A stretch of 64,000 bases of DNA, from contig JAQBPN010000060.1 in NCBI GenBank assembly GCA_028287505.1, forward strand, positions 32,001 through 96,000, written 5' to 3'. Source of the stretch: Fibrobacterota bacterium. GTDB lineage: Bacteria > Fibrobacterota > Fibrobacteria > UBA11236. A program made the translations under genes and the position numbers. This document shows positions 1 through 9,242 of this stretch, in pieces; position 1 is the stretch's first letter; each line of letters begins with the position of its first letter. The notes under the pieces were generated by a model that was given only the letters and a program-made list of their open reading frames with translations, searched no databases and was not told where the DNA came from.

Positions 1-1
1 A

Positions 2-85
2 AGGGCAACCGCCGGGGCTTCCCTGAAGGCCCAGGAAGGTTCCGGGCGGCGCCTGGATCTGTCCTCCGAGCATTCTTCCGCCTGA
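2..85 (+). CDS. C-terminal tail of an upstream gene (partial)
   Basis: Frame 2 is open from the window edge to a TGA at 83-85 and encodes about 27 residues ending in LDLSSEHSSA. The other two forward frames give no better candidate, and the region after the stop looks like a promoter. No domain can be recognised in so short a piece, so this is only a plausible end of a gene lying to the left. Confidence 0.3.
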   Translation, partial: RATAGASLKAQEGSGRRLDLSSEHSSA

Positions 86-114
86 GATTTCCATTCCCCG
101 ATTCTCCCCTTAAA

Positions 115-143
115 TTGACCCGGGTCCGCGCGATTAATTTTAT
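115..143 (+). promoter_or_regulatory. Putative promoter of the VWA-domain gene
   Basis: TTGACC at 115-120 and TTTTAT at 138-143 are separated by 17 bases. TTGACC recurs as a -35-like box elsewhere in the window (14766). The downstream leader would be about 165 nt long, up to the ATG at 314. Confidence 0.4.
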
Positions 144-313
144 TTTCTCCGCCAGGTTCGCGAACATTTGAACGGGAACGCATCGTAAGTTGTAATTCGC
201 GTCCCGATTGGTGCGGAATGGCCTCCGGAACCTACGGTTCCGCTTCCGGCCCCAAGGGTGCGAAAAGGCCCGGGAACGGGGCATATAAGTTATGGGAAAG
301 CATTAGGAGCATC

Positions 314-3070
314 ATGTCCAACCCCGCATTTCCAAGCATTTCCCTTTCGGGCATCGCCATCGCTCTGTCCTTCGTGTTCGGGTCCGCATTGGAAGCCACC
401 GCCCAGGGCGGGGAACAGGGGCGTATTTGCGAGGTGAAGCCGGCCATGCGCTGTCTGGACAAGGCCAAAATCGAGGGAACCACCCTGCGGGTCCCCATCG
501 ACGCCGCGGCCATCCAGAAAGACGGATTCCTGATCTGCGACAGTTCCTTCAACTACACCACCGCGCCGGACATCGTGCTCATCATGGACAACACGGGGTC
601 CATGGACAGCGCGCAGGTTTTGAACGGCATCCCAAGGTGGTGCGAATTTCCGGACAAGGAAGTGGGCGACCCCGGATGCATCAGCGGCGATCCACATCGC
701 CTGCGCGGTCCCGCCCTGCAGGCCTTTCTGGATAGCGCCCTGGTCAAGGGCGGCAAGGGCATAAACGTGGGAGTGGTGACCTTCTCCCAGACCGCGGAGG
801 CCAAGTCCGACAGGCTGGTACCGCTTACGGCGGCCACCAAGGATTCCATCAAGGCGACCATCGTGATGGAAGAACGCGGCCAGACCAATTATACCGCCGC
901 GTTCCGCGCGGCCATGGAATTGCTCAAGAGCTCCCACAAGCCCAAACAGGAACAGTTCATCATCTTCGTTTCGGACGGCAGGCCCAACTATCCCTCGCGT
1001 CCGGACGGCGACCCTTACACCTACAAGTCATTCTGGGACAGCCTGCCCACCGTGCATTCCATTTTCCTGGGAGACAACAAGGACAATTACAAGGACATGC
1101 AGGATGTTTCCGATACCACGGGCGGCTATTTCTTCAACATCACGGACGTCAGCCAGTTGGCCAAGATCCTGACCGACGATTTGGCCAAGGTCCTGTTCCG
1201 CCGCGCCGCGCCCACCCTGACCACCGTGCGCAATCTCACCGTGCCCGTCACGTTCCAGGTCGATGCCGCCCACCATGTAGCGGCCAAGGATTCCGGCGCG
1301 TACGTGCTGTCGATGCCCGGTCCGATGGAACTGAGCAAGGGCCCGAACGATATCGTGATCAAAACCGAATACGGCTACGGGGGCACCACGCAGGATGTCC
1401 ATTTCCAGATCGAGCGTTCCGCCACCGGGCCCTATTTCACGGGCCTGGAGCAGAATTGCCGCAACCTCCCCGAATTGATCCTCTACAATGCCAAAAACGA
1501 GGCTCTGAATCTGCTGGGGCTTCCGTTCACCATCAACGACTCCGCGGCGAAATACACCCTGACCACGGCCGCGGACCTGGACTCCTTCGACGTCATCATC
1601 CGGACCAAGAGCACCGTGACATCCCAGCAGGACCTGGAAGCCGTGCCCAACAACGCGTCCAATCACAAGGATTCCACCTGGACCGGCGCCGAAGCGTTCC
1701 AGCACCAGATGGTGCAAAAGACCCCGGGGGACAACCGCGTGCAGGCCGATCACGGCGAAACCATCATCGTCTCCTACCATAATCCCTTCATCCGGGAAGA
1801 CAGCGCCCAGGTGAAGGTGAAGATGAAATACGGGCCGGAATTCGACAAGGCCGCCTACCGGGATTTGAACAATGACGGCCGCATCGAAACGGTTACCATC
1901 CATTTCCAGGAGGCCCTCGGGGCCCTTCCGGACAAGCTGTTGTTCAAGATCACGGACGCGACGGGGGCCTCCTCGGAACGCACGGCCCTGTCGTCCGCCG
2001 GGGAAATCCAGTTCCCGGCGGACGGGTCCGGTTCCGCGGACTACTCCAGCCTGGTGGTCACGCTTGCCAATCCGTTTCCCTTCGGCGTGACCTCGGTGGC
2101 CAATCCGGATTCATCCGGCCATACTTTCAGGCAGTTGAACATTCCCATGGTGGACGCCGACTTCCGCGTGGATGATTCCGTCCCTCCCGTCATCGTCAGG
2201 GCGGAGGTGAGCACCGATAAATCCGACGGGCATATGAAAGTGCTGGTGACCTATTCCGAACCCATCACCCTGGCGGAACCGTTCCTGGAGCCGCTGGTGT
2301 TCAAACGGGATACCGTCGTCTTCACCGCCAAGGATATTCCCGTCAAGAGCATCGAAAAGGTCAACGCCACGCAATACGCGTTCAACCTGACGCCGGAAGC
2401 GACTTTCAAGCCGGTGGGCGGGGATTCCGTGTCCATCAACAACAACGGCGAGACCCGGGATCTCAGCGGCATCGCGCCCAAATCCCTGGTGTTCACCCCC
2501 ATGGGCGGATCGGCTCCCAGCCAGGGCGTCTCGGACTTCTTCGTCACTTTCGCGAACGGGTCCAAGTCGGATGCCAAAGGCGCGGCGGAGCCGCAGGATA
2601 AGAACATCCGCTTCATTCCCGTGGACGCTTCGGGGTATCCCGTCCCCGGCGACAACAACGGAAAATGCGGCGGGTGCGCCTCGCCCTTGCAGGGGGATGT
2701 CTTCACGGGCTCCGTGATCTACATCGTCACCAAACAGCCGGTGACCTACGATTTCACCATCTTCTCCAACCTGGGGCAGTTGGTCACGCGCGGTTCGGGA
2801 ACCGTGGAAGAGGCCGACCTCCATTTGCTGGACAAGGTGGAGGATCCCGGCAAGGATCCCAATCAGACCCAGTACGTGCAGCGCATCGTATGGACGGGCC
2901 AGACCGAATCCGGACAGATGGTGGGGACGGGCGCCTACGTGCTCAAGGCCGTTTTCCACTACGACCGGAATTTCAAGACCGGGGCACGCGCTTCTTCCAG
3001 CACCAAGATCACCAAGTTCGGATTCCTCCGGACCTGCTGCGCCGGCTACAATAACCGATGGTACTACTGA
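314..3070 (+). CDS. Secreted VWA-domain protein with FlgD-like C-terminal region
   Basis: A 918-residue exported protein. I start it at ATG 314 because AGGAG sits at 304-308 and the first 30 residues then form a signal peptide ending near EATAQ; a start at 218 would add 32 residues without export character. Residues about 86-290 are a von Willebrand factor A domain with a MIDAS-like metal site, DNTGS at 92-96 (the classical form is DxSxS, so the second position is Thr). The middle holds Ig-like beta domains typical of bacterial surface proteins, and the last ~120 residues (TYDFTIFSNLGQLV... GTGAYVLKAVF) resemble the FlgD/type IX sorting fold of Fibrobacterota secreted proteins. The next gene overlaps its end by 13 bases, so the two are probably co-expressed. 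A role in surface adhesion is inferred. Confidence 0.75.
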   Translation: MSNPAFPSISLSGIAIALSFVFGSALEATAQGGEQGRICEVKPAMRCLDKAKIEGTTLRVPIDAAAIQKDGFLICDSSFNYTTAPDIVLIMDNTGSMDSAQVLNGIPRWCEFPDKEVGDPGCISGDPHRLRGPALQAFLDSALVKGGKGINVGVVTFSQTAEAKSDRLVPLTAATKDSIKATIVMEERGQTNYTAAFRAAMELLKSSHKPKQEQFIIFVSDGRPNYPSRPDGDPYTYKSFWDSLPTVHSIFLGDNKDNYKDMQDVSDTTGGYFFNITDVSQLAKILTDDLAKVLFRRAAPTLTTVRNLTVPVTFQVDAAHHVAAKDSGAYVLSMPGPMELSKGPNDIVIKTEYGYGGTTQDVHFQIERSATGPYFTGLEQNCRNLPELILYNAKNEALNLLGLPFTINDSAAKYTLTTAADLDSFDVIIRTKSTVTSQQDLEAVPNNASNHKDSTWTGAEAFQHQMVQKTPGDNRVQADHGETIIVSYHNPFIREDSAQVKVKMKYGPEFDKAAYRDLNNDGRIETVTIHFQEALGALPDKLLFKITDATGASSERTALSSAGEIQFPADGSGSADYSSLVVTLANPFPFGVTSVANPDSSGHTFRQLNIPMVDADFRVDDSVPPVIVRAEVSTDKSDGHMKVLVTYSEPITLAEPFLEPLVFKRDTVVFTAKDIPVKSIEKVNATQYAFNLTPEATFKPVGGDSVSINNNGETRDLSGIAPKSLVFTPMGGSAPSQGVSDFFVTFANGSKSDAKGAAEPQDKNIRFIPVDASGYPVPGDNNGKCGGCASPLQGDVFTGSVIYIVTKQPVTYDFTIFSNLGQLVTRGSGTVEEADLHLLDKVEDPGKDPNQTQYVQRIVWTGQTESGQMVGTGAYVLKAVFHYDRNFKTGARASSSTKITKFGFLRTCCAGYNNRWYY

Positions 3071-3576
3071 AACCCCGGGGCGGTTTCCGCCCGCGGGCCG
3101 CTTCCGTGGTCCGGTTGCTATCGGCATTGGCGGCGGTTTCCGCCCTATCCTGCGTGACCGGGAATGCCGCATCGGACGGGGAGGCAAGCTGCGCCGAACT
3201 CGGTTCCGGCATCTTCCGGGATTCCGCCGAGCTGGGCCACTACCGCGTGGTCTCGCCCAACGGCAGGGAATCCTTCCGGGTGGGGGATACCATGAAGGTG
3301 GTGGTGGCGAGCGGCATCAACGATTCCGAAGCCTTGATCGAACTGGCCGTCACCGTGAACGGCGCCATCAAGCACGTCGTACTGCCCGGGCTTCCGCCCA
3401 AAAGCGTCGACACCCATTCGAAATGCCGTATCGCCTTCCAGATTCCCGATTCCCTGGGTTCCGGGTTCGACAGCCGGTTTTCCCTGGTTTCCGATTCGGT
3501 GAGGATCAAGATTTCATGGTACAACCACGATACCTACCGGGACTACTCGGACGGGTACTTCCGGATCACGCAGTAA
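3058..3576 (+). CDS. Small exported protein of unknown function
   Basis: 172 residues, starting inside the end of the VWA gene (13-base overlap in another frame), which implies translational coupling. The N-terminus is basic and then hydrophobic (VRLLSALAAVSALSC), fitting a signal peptide, perhaps a lipoprotein signal with the Cys of ALSC. The remaining ~135 residues are beta-rich (YRVVSPNGRESFRVGDTMKVVV) and read like a single Ig-like or carbohydrate-binding-type sandwich; the phrase VSPNGRESFRVGD resembles the edge of repeated surface modules. No family is recognised. It most likely works together with the VWA protein. The gene ends 8 bases before the convergent kinase gene. Confidence 0.6.
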   Translation: MVLLKPRGGFRPRAASVVRLLSALAAVSALSCVTGNAASDGEASCAELGSGIFRDSAELGHYRVVSPNGRESFRVGDTMKVVVASGINDSEALIELAVTVNGAIKHVVLPGLPPKSVDTHSKCRIAFQIPDSLGSGFDSRFSLVSDSVRIKISWYNHDTYRDYSDGYFRITQ

Positions 3577-3584
3577 CAGACAAG

Positions 3585-6467
3585 TTACCTGACGCCCTGG
3601 CCGGATAACGGGAGCTCCGGCTTCCGGTCCATCGCCTCCCGCACCTTCCTCGCCAGTTCCGTGGGGCTGAACGGCTTCTGCAGGAAGGGTTCGCCCGCAT
3701 TGATCAATCCCCGGTGGACCACCGAGTTTTCCGTATATCCGGAAATGAAAAGGATGGGCAAGGCCGGCCTCAAGGTCTTCACGCGCTCCGACAAGGCCTG
3801 TCCGCCCACGTCCGGCATGACCACGTCCGTGACGATGAGTTGGATGGGGGTATCGCTCTTCTCCAGCACGTCGAGCGCTTCGCGGCCGTTGCAGGCGGTG
3901 AAGACCCGGTAACCCTGGGATTCCAGGACCTGTACGGCGAAGCGCCGCACCGATTCCTCGTCCTCCACCAGCAATAGGGACTCCCGGCCCCGCAGGTTTT
4001 CCGGATTCGCCGCGCGCGGCGAATCGACCGGCGCGGCGTCGTTTTGCACCGCCCTGGGAAAGTACACGCGGAAGGTGGAGCCCATTCCCGCCTCGCTGTA
4101 GACGTTGATGCTCCCGCCGCTCTGCTTGACGATGCCGTACACGCTGGAAAGGCCCAGGCCCGTGCCTCTTCCGGCCTCCTTGGTGGTGAAGAAAGGCTCG
4201 AAGAGTTTGCGCTTGACATCCTCGGTCATGCCCGTGCCCGTATCGCTCACGGCCAGCATCACATAGCTCCCCGGCGTGGAATCCAGATGGGTGGCCACAT
4301 AGGAATCGTCCAGATCGATATTCGCCGTTTCCAGCGTCAGCTTTCCGCCCTGCGGCATCGCATCCCTTGCGTTGAGGACCAGGTTCAGGATGATTTGCTC
4401 GACTTGACCGCGATCCACCTTTCCCCAGCAGGCCTCATTGCAGGGCTTCACCGCCATGTCGATGTCCTCGCCGATGATCCGGCGCAACATGCCTTCCATT
4501 CCCAGGAGGATTTCGTTGAGGTCCCATAGCTTGGGCGCCAGATTCTGCTTGCGGCTATAGGCCAGCAATTGTTTGGTGAGCCCGGCGGCGCGCTCCCCGG
4601 ACTTGAGGATCTCCTGGAGGAATTCCTTGATCTGGCCTTCCGGATGCAGGGCGTCCAGGGCCATTGAACTATACCCGTTGATGGAGGTGAGCAGGTTGTT
4701 GAAGTCATGGGCGATGCCGCCCGCCAGGCGCCCCACCGCTTCCATCTTCTGTCCCTGACGCAACCGATCTTCGGCGAACTCCTTCTCCTGGGTGGCCTTT
4801 TTCTTTTCCGTGACGTCCCGGTAGTTGGCGAGGATGCCGCCCACCAGGGGATCGCCGGTGAGGTTGACGACGCTGCCTTCCACCCAGCGCCAGGAGCCGT
4901 CCTTATGCCGGATGCGAAACTCCACTTCCAGGCGGTTCCCCGATTTGGCGAGGATCGATCGCAGGTTCCTTTTCACGAGGGGCAGGTCTTCCGGGTGGAT
5001 GAGGGAGAATCGATGCATCCCCATGAACTCCTTGTCGGTATACCCGAGCACCTTTTCCGTGGAGGCGCTGGCATAGCTGATTAATCCGTCACCGGTATAG
5101 ATGGCGATGGCGTCGGTGCTGTTTTCGATCAAAGCCCGGAAGCGGCGTTCGCTGCGCATCATTTCTTCCCGGACGCGCTTGCTTTCGTCGATGTCCACGC
5201 AGGCGCCGATGTATCCGATGAACTCGCCCTCGGCCGTATAGCGGGGGATGCCATGGCCCAGGAACCAGCGGTATCCGCCCATGGCGTCGCGCATCCGGAA
5301 CTCCACGCGGAACGGGCGCTGGGCATCCATGTCGGTGAGGAAGATGCCTTGCAAGGCCGCGTAGTCCTCCGGATGGATGGACGCTTCCCATCCGCCGGAG
5401 AGGGCTTTTTCCATCGGCAGGCCCGTGAACTCCACCCATGGGCGGTTCACGTAGACGCACCTTCCCCGGACATCCGTGATCCAAATCAGCACGGGAGCGT
5501 TGTTGGCCAGGACCCGGAAACGCTCCTCGCTTTCCTTCAGGGCCTCTTCGCTGATTCTGCGCGCCAGGAAAAAGCCTATCTGGTTGGCGATGGAAGAGAT
5601 GGCTTCCATCATGGCGGTATCCGGATCGGGCGTGTGCCTGCCGAAGAACTCGAAGACGCCATGCACTTCGCCTCCCAGCAGCACGGGGAAAGCGTAGGCC
5701 GAGCGCAAATCGTCCTGCTCCGCCTCCGGGGATCGCGCGAATCCGCGGCCCTGGACATGCATGATCCACTGGGAATGTTTCAGTTCCCAGATCCATCCCG
5801 GAAAGCCTTCGCCTTTGCGGAACCGGGACCGCAGGGTCCGTTCGCGGAAGTCGCCGATGCGGGCGCCGGGCACCGCGCAAGCGTGGGAGCAGATCAGGAT
5901 GTCCCCGGCCCGGCGCCAGAAAGCCCCGAATCTCCAAGGCTCCAGGTTGCAAATGGTTTCCAGGATGTCCGCTCCCGCGGCCTCCAGGGAAGGGGATTCC
6001 GTGAGGATGCGCAGAATGGCATTCTGGACTTCCAGCCTTTGCTGCGCCCGCTTCGGCTCCGCAAGGTCGCGCAGATAGGCGATGAAGATCCAGGTGCCGC
6101 CGCGCCGGACGGGAGTGACGGCAAGCTCGATGGGGATTTCCTGCCCGTCACGGTGCATGGCGCCCATTTCCAGGCGTCGGCCGAGGATGGGGCCTTCGCC
6201 GGTACGGAGGAAGTGCTCGAAACCCCGGCGGTGGTGCTCGCGATAGCGATCGGGAACCAGGAATTCGGCCATGACCCGGCCGACGGTTTCCTTTCGGGTC
6301 CACCCGAAGAGGGCCTCCGCCCGGCCGTTCCAGTCCATCACCCGCCCGTGGTCATCAATGGTGACCACGGCGTCCAGGGATGCGGTGAGAATCAGGCGAT
6401 AAAGATCCCCTTGGTCGTTATCCGAATGGGCGGGAAACGGCTTGGGACCGGGACCGGGATCCGACAT
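3585..6467 (-). CDS. Multi-sensor hybrid histidine kinase (PAS-GAF-PAS-PAS-HisKA-HATPase-REC)
   Basis: 960 residues without membrane segments, so a cytoplasmic sensor. Domains in order: PAS (about 20-140), GAF (about 150-305), PAS (310-435), PAS with PAC (440-560), HisKA (575-645) with phospho-acceptor His587 in GIAHDFNNLL, HATPase_c (685-805) with the N-box NLVLNARDAM and G-boxes DTGTGM and GTGLGL, and a receiver domain (828-945) with acceptor Asp881 in VTDVVMPD. All catalytic residues are present. This is the soluble hybrid-kinase type; its output partner is not encoded next to it. The start ATG has no Shine-Dalgarno; TTTTAT lies just 5 bases upstream, so the message may be leaderless. It is transcribed toward the VWA gene pair and away from tRNA-Ser. 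Confidence 0.9.
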   Translation of the reverse strand: MSDPGPGPKPFPAHSDNDQGDLYRLILTASLDAVVTIDDHGRVMDWNGRAEALFGWTRKETVGRVMAEFLVPDRYREHHRRGFEHFLRTGEGPILGRRLEMGAMHRDGQEIPIELAVTPVRRGGTWIFIAYLRDLAEPKRAQQRLEVQNAILRILTESPSLEAAGADILETICNLEPWRFGAFWRRAGDILICSHACAVPGARIGDFRERTLRSRFRKGEGFPGWIWELKHSQWIMHVQGRGFARSPEAEQDDLRSAYAFPVLLGGEVHGVFEFFGRHTPDPDTAMMEAISSIANQIGFFLARRISEEALKESEERFRVLANNAPVLIWITDVRGRCVYVNRPWVEFTGLPMEKALSGGWEASIHPEDYAALQGIFLTDMDAQRPFRVEFRMRDAMGGYRWFLGHGIPRYTAEGEFIGYIGACVDIDESKRVREEMMRSERRFRALIENSTDAIAIYTGDGLISYASASTEKVLGYTDKEFMGMHRFSLIHPEDLPLVKRNLRSILAKSGNRLEVEFRIRHKDGSWRWVEGSVVNLTGDPLVGGILANYRDVTEKKKATQEKEFAEDRLRQGQKMEAVGRLAGGIAHDFNNLLTSINGYSSMALDALHPEGQIKEFLQEILKSGERAAGLTKQLLAYSRKQNLAPKLWDLNEILLGMEGMLRRIIGEDIDMAVKPCNEACWGKVDRGQVEQIILNLVLNARDAMPQGGKLTLETANIDLDDSYVATHLDSTPGSYVMLAVSDTGTGMTEDVKRKLFEPFFTTKEAGRGTGLGLSSVYGIVKQSGGSINVYSEAGMGSTFRVYFPRAVQNDAAPVDSPRAANPENLRGRESLLLVEDEESVRRFAVQVLESQGYRVFTACNGREALDVLEKSDTPIQLIVTDVVMPDVGGQALSERVKTLRPALPILFISGYTENSVVHRGLINAGEPFLQKPFSPTELARKVREAMDRKPELPLSGQGVR

Positions 6468-6551
6468 TACCCATAAAATCCATTTTTCACGGAAAGGGGG
6501 CGATTAATCGACGGGGAGGGGGAATAACCCTACGACGGGGGATGATAAATA

Positions 6552-6638
6552 CGGAGATGGAGGGAGTCGAACCCCCGGACCGCTTTCACGGACTTCTGAT
6601 TTCGAATCAGACGCAATAGACCACTCTGCCACATCTCC
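6552..6638 (-). tRNA. tRNA-Ser (anticodon CGA)
   Basis: Read on the minus strand, the 7-bp acceptor stem GGAGATG/CATCTCC closes a class II tRNA with a long variable arm, an anticodon stem TCTGA/TCAGA with loop TTCGAAA (anticodon CGA, for UCG codons) and the T-arm motif GGTTCGACTCC. The discriminator is G, as in serine tRNAs. The 3' CCA is not encoded. Confidence 0.95.
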
Positions 6639-6705
6639 ATCCATAATCTTAAAAAATTTTCCCGCGGATTCAGCCCCGGATCGGCCGGTTTTTGACGCGA
6701 TTTTC

Positions 6706-6734
6706 TTGGAGCCCGGGGGCCTCGCGTGTATCTT
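6706..6734 (+). promoter_or_regulatory. Putative promoter of glgX
   Basis: TTGGAG (6706-6711), a 17-base spacer and TATCTT (6729-6734). The same TATCTT hexamer with a 17-base spacer is found at 14766-14794, which supports it as a local -10 form. The start codon follows at 6756 with a GAAGGAA ribosome site. Confidence 0.5.
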
Positions 6735-6755
6735 CCCGCTATCGAAGGAACGATT

Positions 6756-9086
6756 ATGACCCGAAAAAAGCCCACCGAGATCCGCACCCAATCCAAGGAC
6801 GGGGCCTATGCCACCGTCGAATCCTACCGCAATAAGCGCAAGGGGGCGGCGGCCGGCCGGAAGGCCCCTCGCTTCCGCCAACCGGAAGAAAGGGTGGTGC
6901 AGCGGCATACCCGCACCGTACGCGAAGGCTATGCCCGGCTCCTGGGCGCCACCGTCCATGAGGATGGGATCAATTTCGCGGTCTATTCGCGCCATGCCCG
7001 GGATATCTTTCTGGTCCTTTTCGACGCCGCCGACGCCCCCCCTACCGATGTCATAAGGCTGCCCGTCAAGACCGGGAACGTGCACCATGGTTTCGTGGAA
7101 GGCCTGCGCGCCGGCCAGCTTTACGGCCTGCGCGCCCGCGGGGAGTTCAATCCGGCCAAGGGCCTGCGCTTCAACGAAAACAAGCTCCTCATCGACCCTT
7201 ACGCGCGGGCATTCGCGGGCCGGTTCCGCCATGACGGGAACGTCCTGCTTCCCTATGATGCCGACAATCCCCTCAAGGATCATACCCTGGACGAGCGGGA
7301 CAGTTGCGATGCCGTTCCCAAATGCATCGCATACGACAAAACTTTCGATTGGGAAGGGGACGCCCCGCCCCGCATCCCCATGGCCGAATCCATTCTCTAC
7401 GAGGCCCACCTGAAGGGCTTCACGGCCCATGAAAGTTCCGGCGTCAAGCACCCGGGCACCTACCTGGGGTTCGTGGAGAAAATCCCGTATCTCAAGGAAC
7501 TGGGCGTCAACGTGGTGGAATTGCTTCCCATCCACGCCAAGTTCCCGGCCGAACACGAAGGCGAAAACGGCAAGGGAAGTTATTGGGGCTATAACACTTT
7601 CGGATTCTTCGCCCCCGAAGCGACCTATGCGAGCAGCCAGGCGCCGGGCGCGGCCGTGGAGGAATTCAAAACCCTGGTCAAGGCCCTCCACAAGGCGGGA
7701 ATGGAAGTGATCCTGGACGTGGTCTACAACCATTCCGCGGAAGGCAACGAGCTGGGGCCGCTCATCGGCTTCAAGGGGCTGGACAACCCGGACTACTACG
7801 CCCTGACGGGCGGCGGAACCGAGCATGCGCGCTATTATTTCAATTACAGCGGCACCGGCAACACCATGGATTTCGGGAGTCCGCCCATGGTGCGGCTGAC
7901 CCTCGACAGCCTGCGGTATTGGGTGGAGGAATTCCACGTGGACGGCTTCCGCTTCGATCTGGCCACCGTGCACGGGCGGGGCTTCTGGTCCGGCTTCGAG
8001 GCGCGCGCCCCGTTCTTCCAGGCCCTGGCCCAGGATCCGATCCTTTCCGGGGTCAAGATGATCGCGGAACCCTGGGATTGCGAAGGATACGAACAAGGCA
8101 ACTTTCCCGTGGGGTGGGCGGAATGGAATTCGAAATTCCGAGACAACGCCCGGAGGTTCATCAAGGGGGACGGGGGACAGGTGAACGAGCTGGGTTGGCG
8201 GCTCACCGGATCCGCGGATTTGTTCGGCGACGACGGGCGCGGTCCGGAGGCCAGCATCAATTTCGTCACCTGCCATGACGGATTCACCCTGCATGACCTG
8301 GTGAGTTATAACGAAAAACACAACGCAGCCAACGGTGAAGACAACCGGGACGGATACAACGACAACCTTTCCTGGAACTGCGGCGCGGAGGGTGATACCG
8401 GGGACGAGGCGGTCTTGAACCTGAGGCGGCGCCAGGTCCGCAACTTCGCCTGCCTGATGCTTTTCGCCCAGGGCACGCCCATGTTGAGCCACGGGGACGA
8501 AGCGTTGCGCACCCAGCGCGGAAACAATAACGTCTATTGCCAGGACAATCCCCTGGCCTGGATGGATTGGGGAGCGTTGGAGCGCAATGGCGGCATGCTC
8601 GAGTTCGTCAAAAAGGCCATCGACCTGCGCAAGAGGATCCCCCTCTTGATGGGGAAGAAGTTTCTGGAAGGCAAGGACGGGCCCGCGGGAATTCCCGACA
8701 TCGCATGGTTCAGCCCATCCGGCAAAGAGGTAGATTGGAACAATCCCGAATGCCGTTGTCTCGCCTTCCAATTGGACGGCAACGAGTGGACCCTGGACGA
8801 AGAAATCGAGGCGCAGGCAAGGCAGGGGATCGAGGGGCCGCTTGTCGACAAACCGGAACGGAAACCGACCCGCAAGGATCGTCGCTACTTTTTCATCTTC
8901 AATATGGAACCGGAAGAACGCGAGTTCACCCTGCCCATCCTTCCCGAAGGAAGAACCTGGCGGCGGGTGGCGGACACGAGCCTCCCCTCAGGCGAGGATT
9001 TCCGCCCTCAGGGCAGGGAAGAAAAACTGGTCCATCCCAGGTCCTATCTGGCCATGGGACGTAGTACGGTGATACTAAAGGAATAA
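6756..9086 (+). CDS. glgX: Glycogen debranching enzyme GlgX (isoamylase type, GH13)
   Basis: 776 residues; it hydrolyses alpha-1,6 branch points of glycogen in the cytoplasm, releasing short maltodextrins. ATG 6756 is chosen because GAAGGAA at 6744-6750 is well spaced. After a basic N-terminal extension of ~45 residues comes the CBM48 domain (TRPGYARLLGATV to about 180) and then the GH13 barrel. The catalytic triad is visible: Asp401 in DGFRFDL, Glu438 in IAEPWD and Asp508 in CHDGFTL. The typical GlgX stretches YWGYNTFGFFAPE and NNVYCQDNPLAWMDW are present. Length is slightly above the usual ~700 residues because of the N-terminal extension. No other glycogen gene is adjacent. Confidence 0.95.
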   Translation: MTRKKPTEIRTQSKDGAYATVESYRNKRKGAAAGRKAPRFRQPEERVVQRHTRTVREGYARLLGATVHEDGINFAVYSRHARDIFLVLFDAADAPPTDVIRLPVKTGNVHHGFVEGLRAGQLYGLRARGEFNPAKGLRFNENKLLIDPYARAFAGRFRHDGNVLLPYDADNPLKDHTLDERDSCDAVPKCIAYDKTFDWEGDAPPRIPMAESILYEAHLKGFTAHESSGVKHPGTYLGFVEKIPYLKELGVNVVELLPIHAKFPAEHEGENGKGSYWGYNTFGFFAPEATYASSQAPGAAVEEFKTLVKALHKAGMEVILDVVYNHSAEGNELGPLIGFKGLDNPDYYALTGGGTEHARYYFNYSGTGNTMDFGSPPMVRLTLDSLRYWVEEFHVDGFRFDLATVHGRGFWSGFEARAPFFQALAQDPILSGVKMIAEPWDCEGYEQGNFPVGWAEWNSKFRDNARRFIKGDGGQVNELGWRLTGSADLFGDDGRGPEASINFVTCHDGFTLHDLVSYNEKHNAANGEDNRDGYNDNLSWNCGAEGDTGDEAVLNLRRRQVRNFACLMLFAQGTPMLSHGDEALRTQRGNNNVYCQDNPLAWMDWGALERNGGMLEFVKKAIDLRKRIPLLMGKKFLEGKDGPAGIPDIAWFSPSGKEVDWNNPECRCLAFQLDGNEWTLDEEIEAQARQGIEGPLVDKPERKPTRKDRRYFFIFNMEPEEREFTLPILPEGRTWRRVADTSLPSGEDFRPQGREEKLVHPRSYLAMGRSTVILKE

Positions 9087-9242
9087 GCGCCATTCCTCCC
9101 CGGGAACCGATCCCGCCCCCATTCCGCGAAATAGGCGCATTGGAGGCGGTTTGCTCCGATTGACCCCTGCCTTTGCTATATTTTTGGCCCAGAAAAGGGG
9201 ATACTTGCAACGGATCGGTTCGATTTGTTTTCCTGATTTTCC

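Noticed and set aside
6504-8771. 755-codon minus-strand frame opposite glgX, running through tRNA-Ser
   Set aside because: It overlaps a tRNA gene and all catalytic motifs of GlgX on the other strand.
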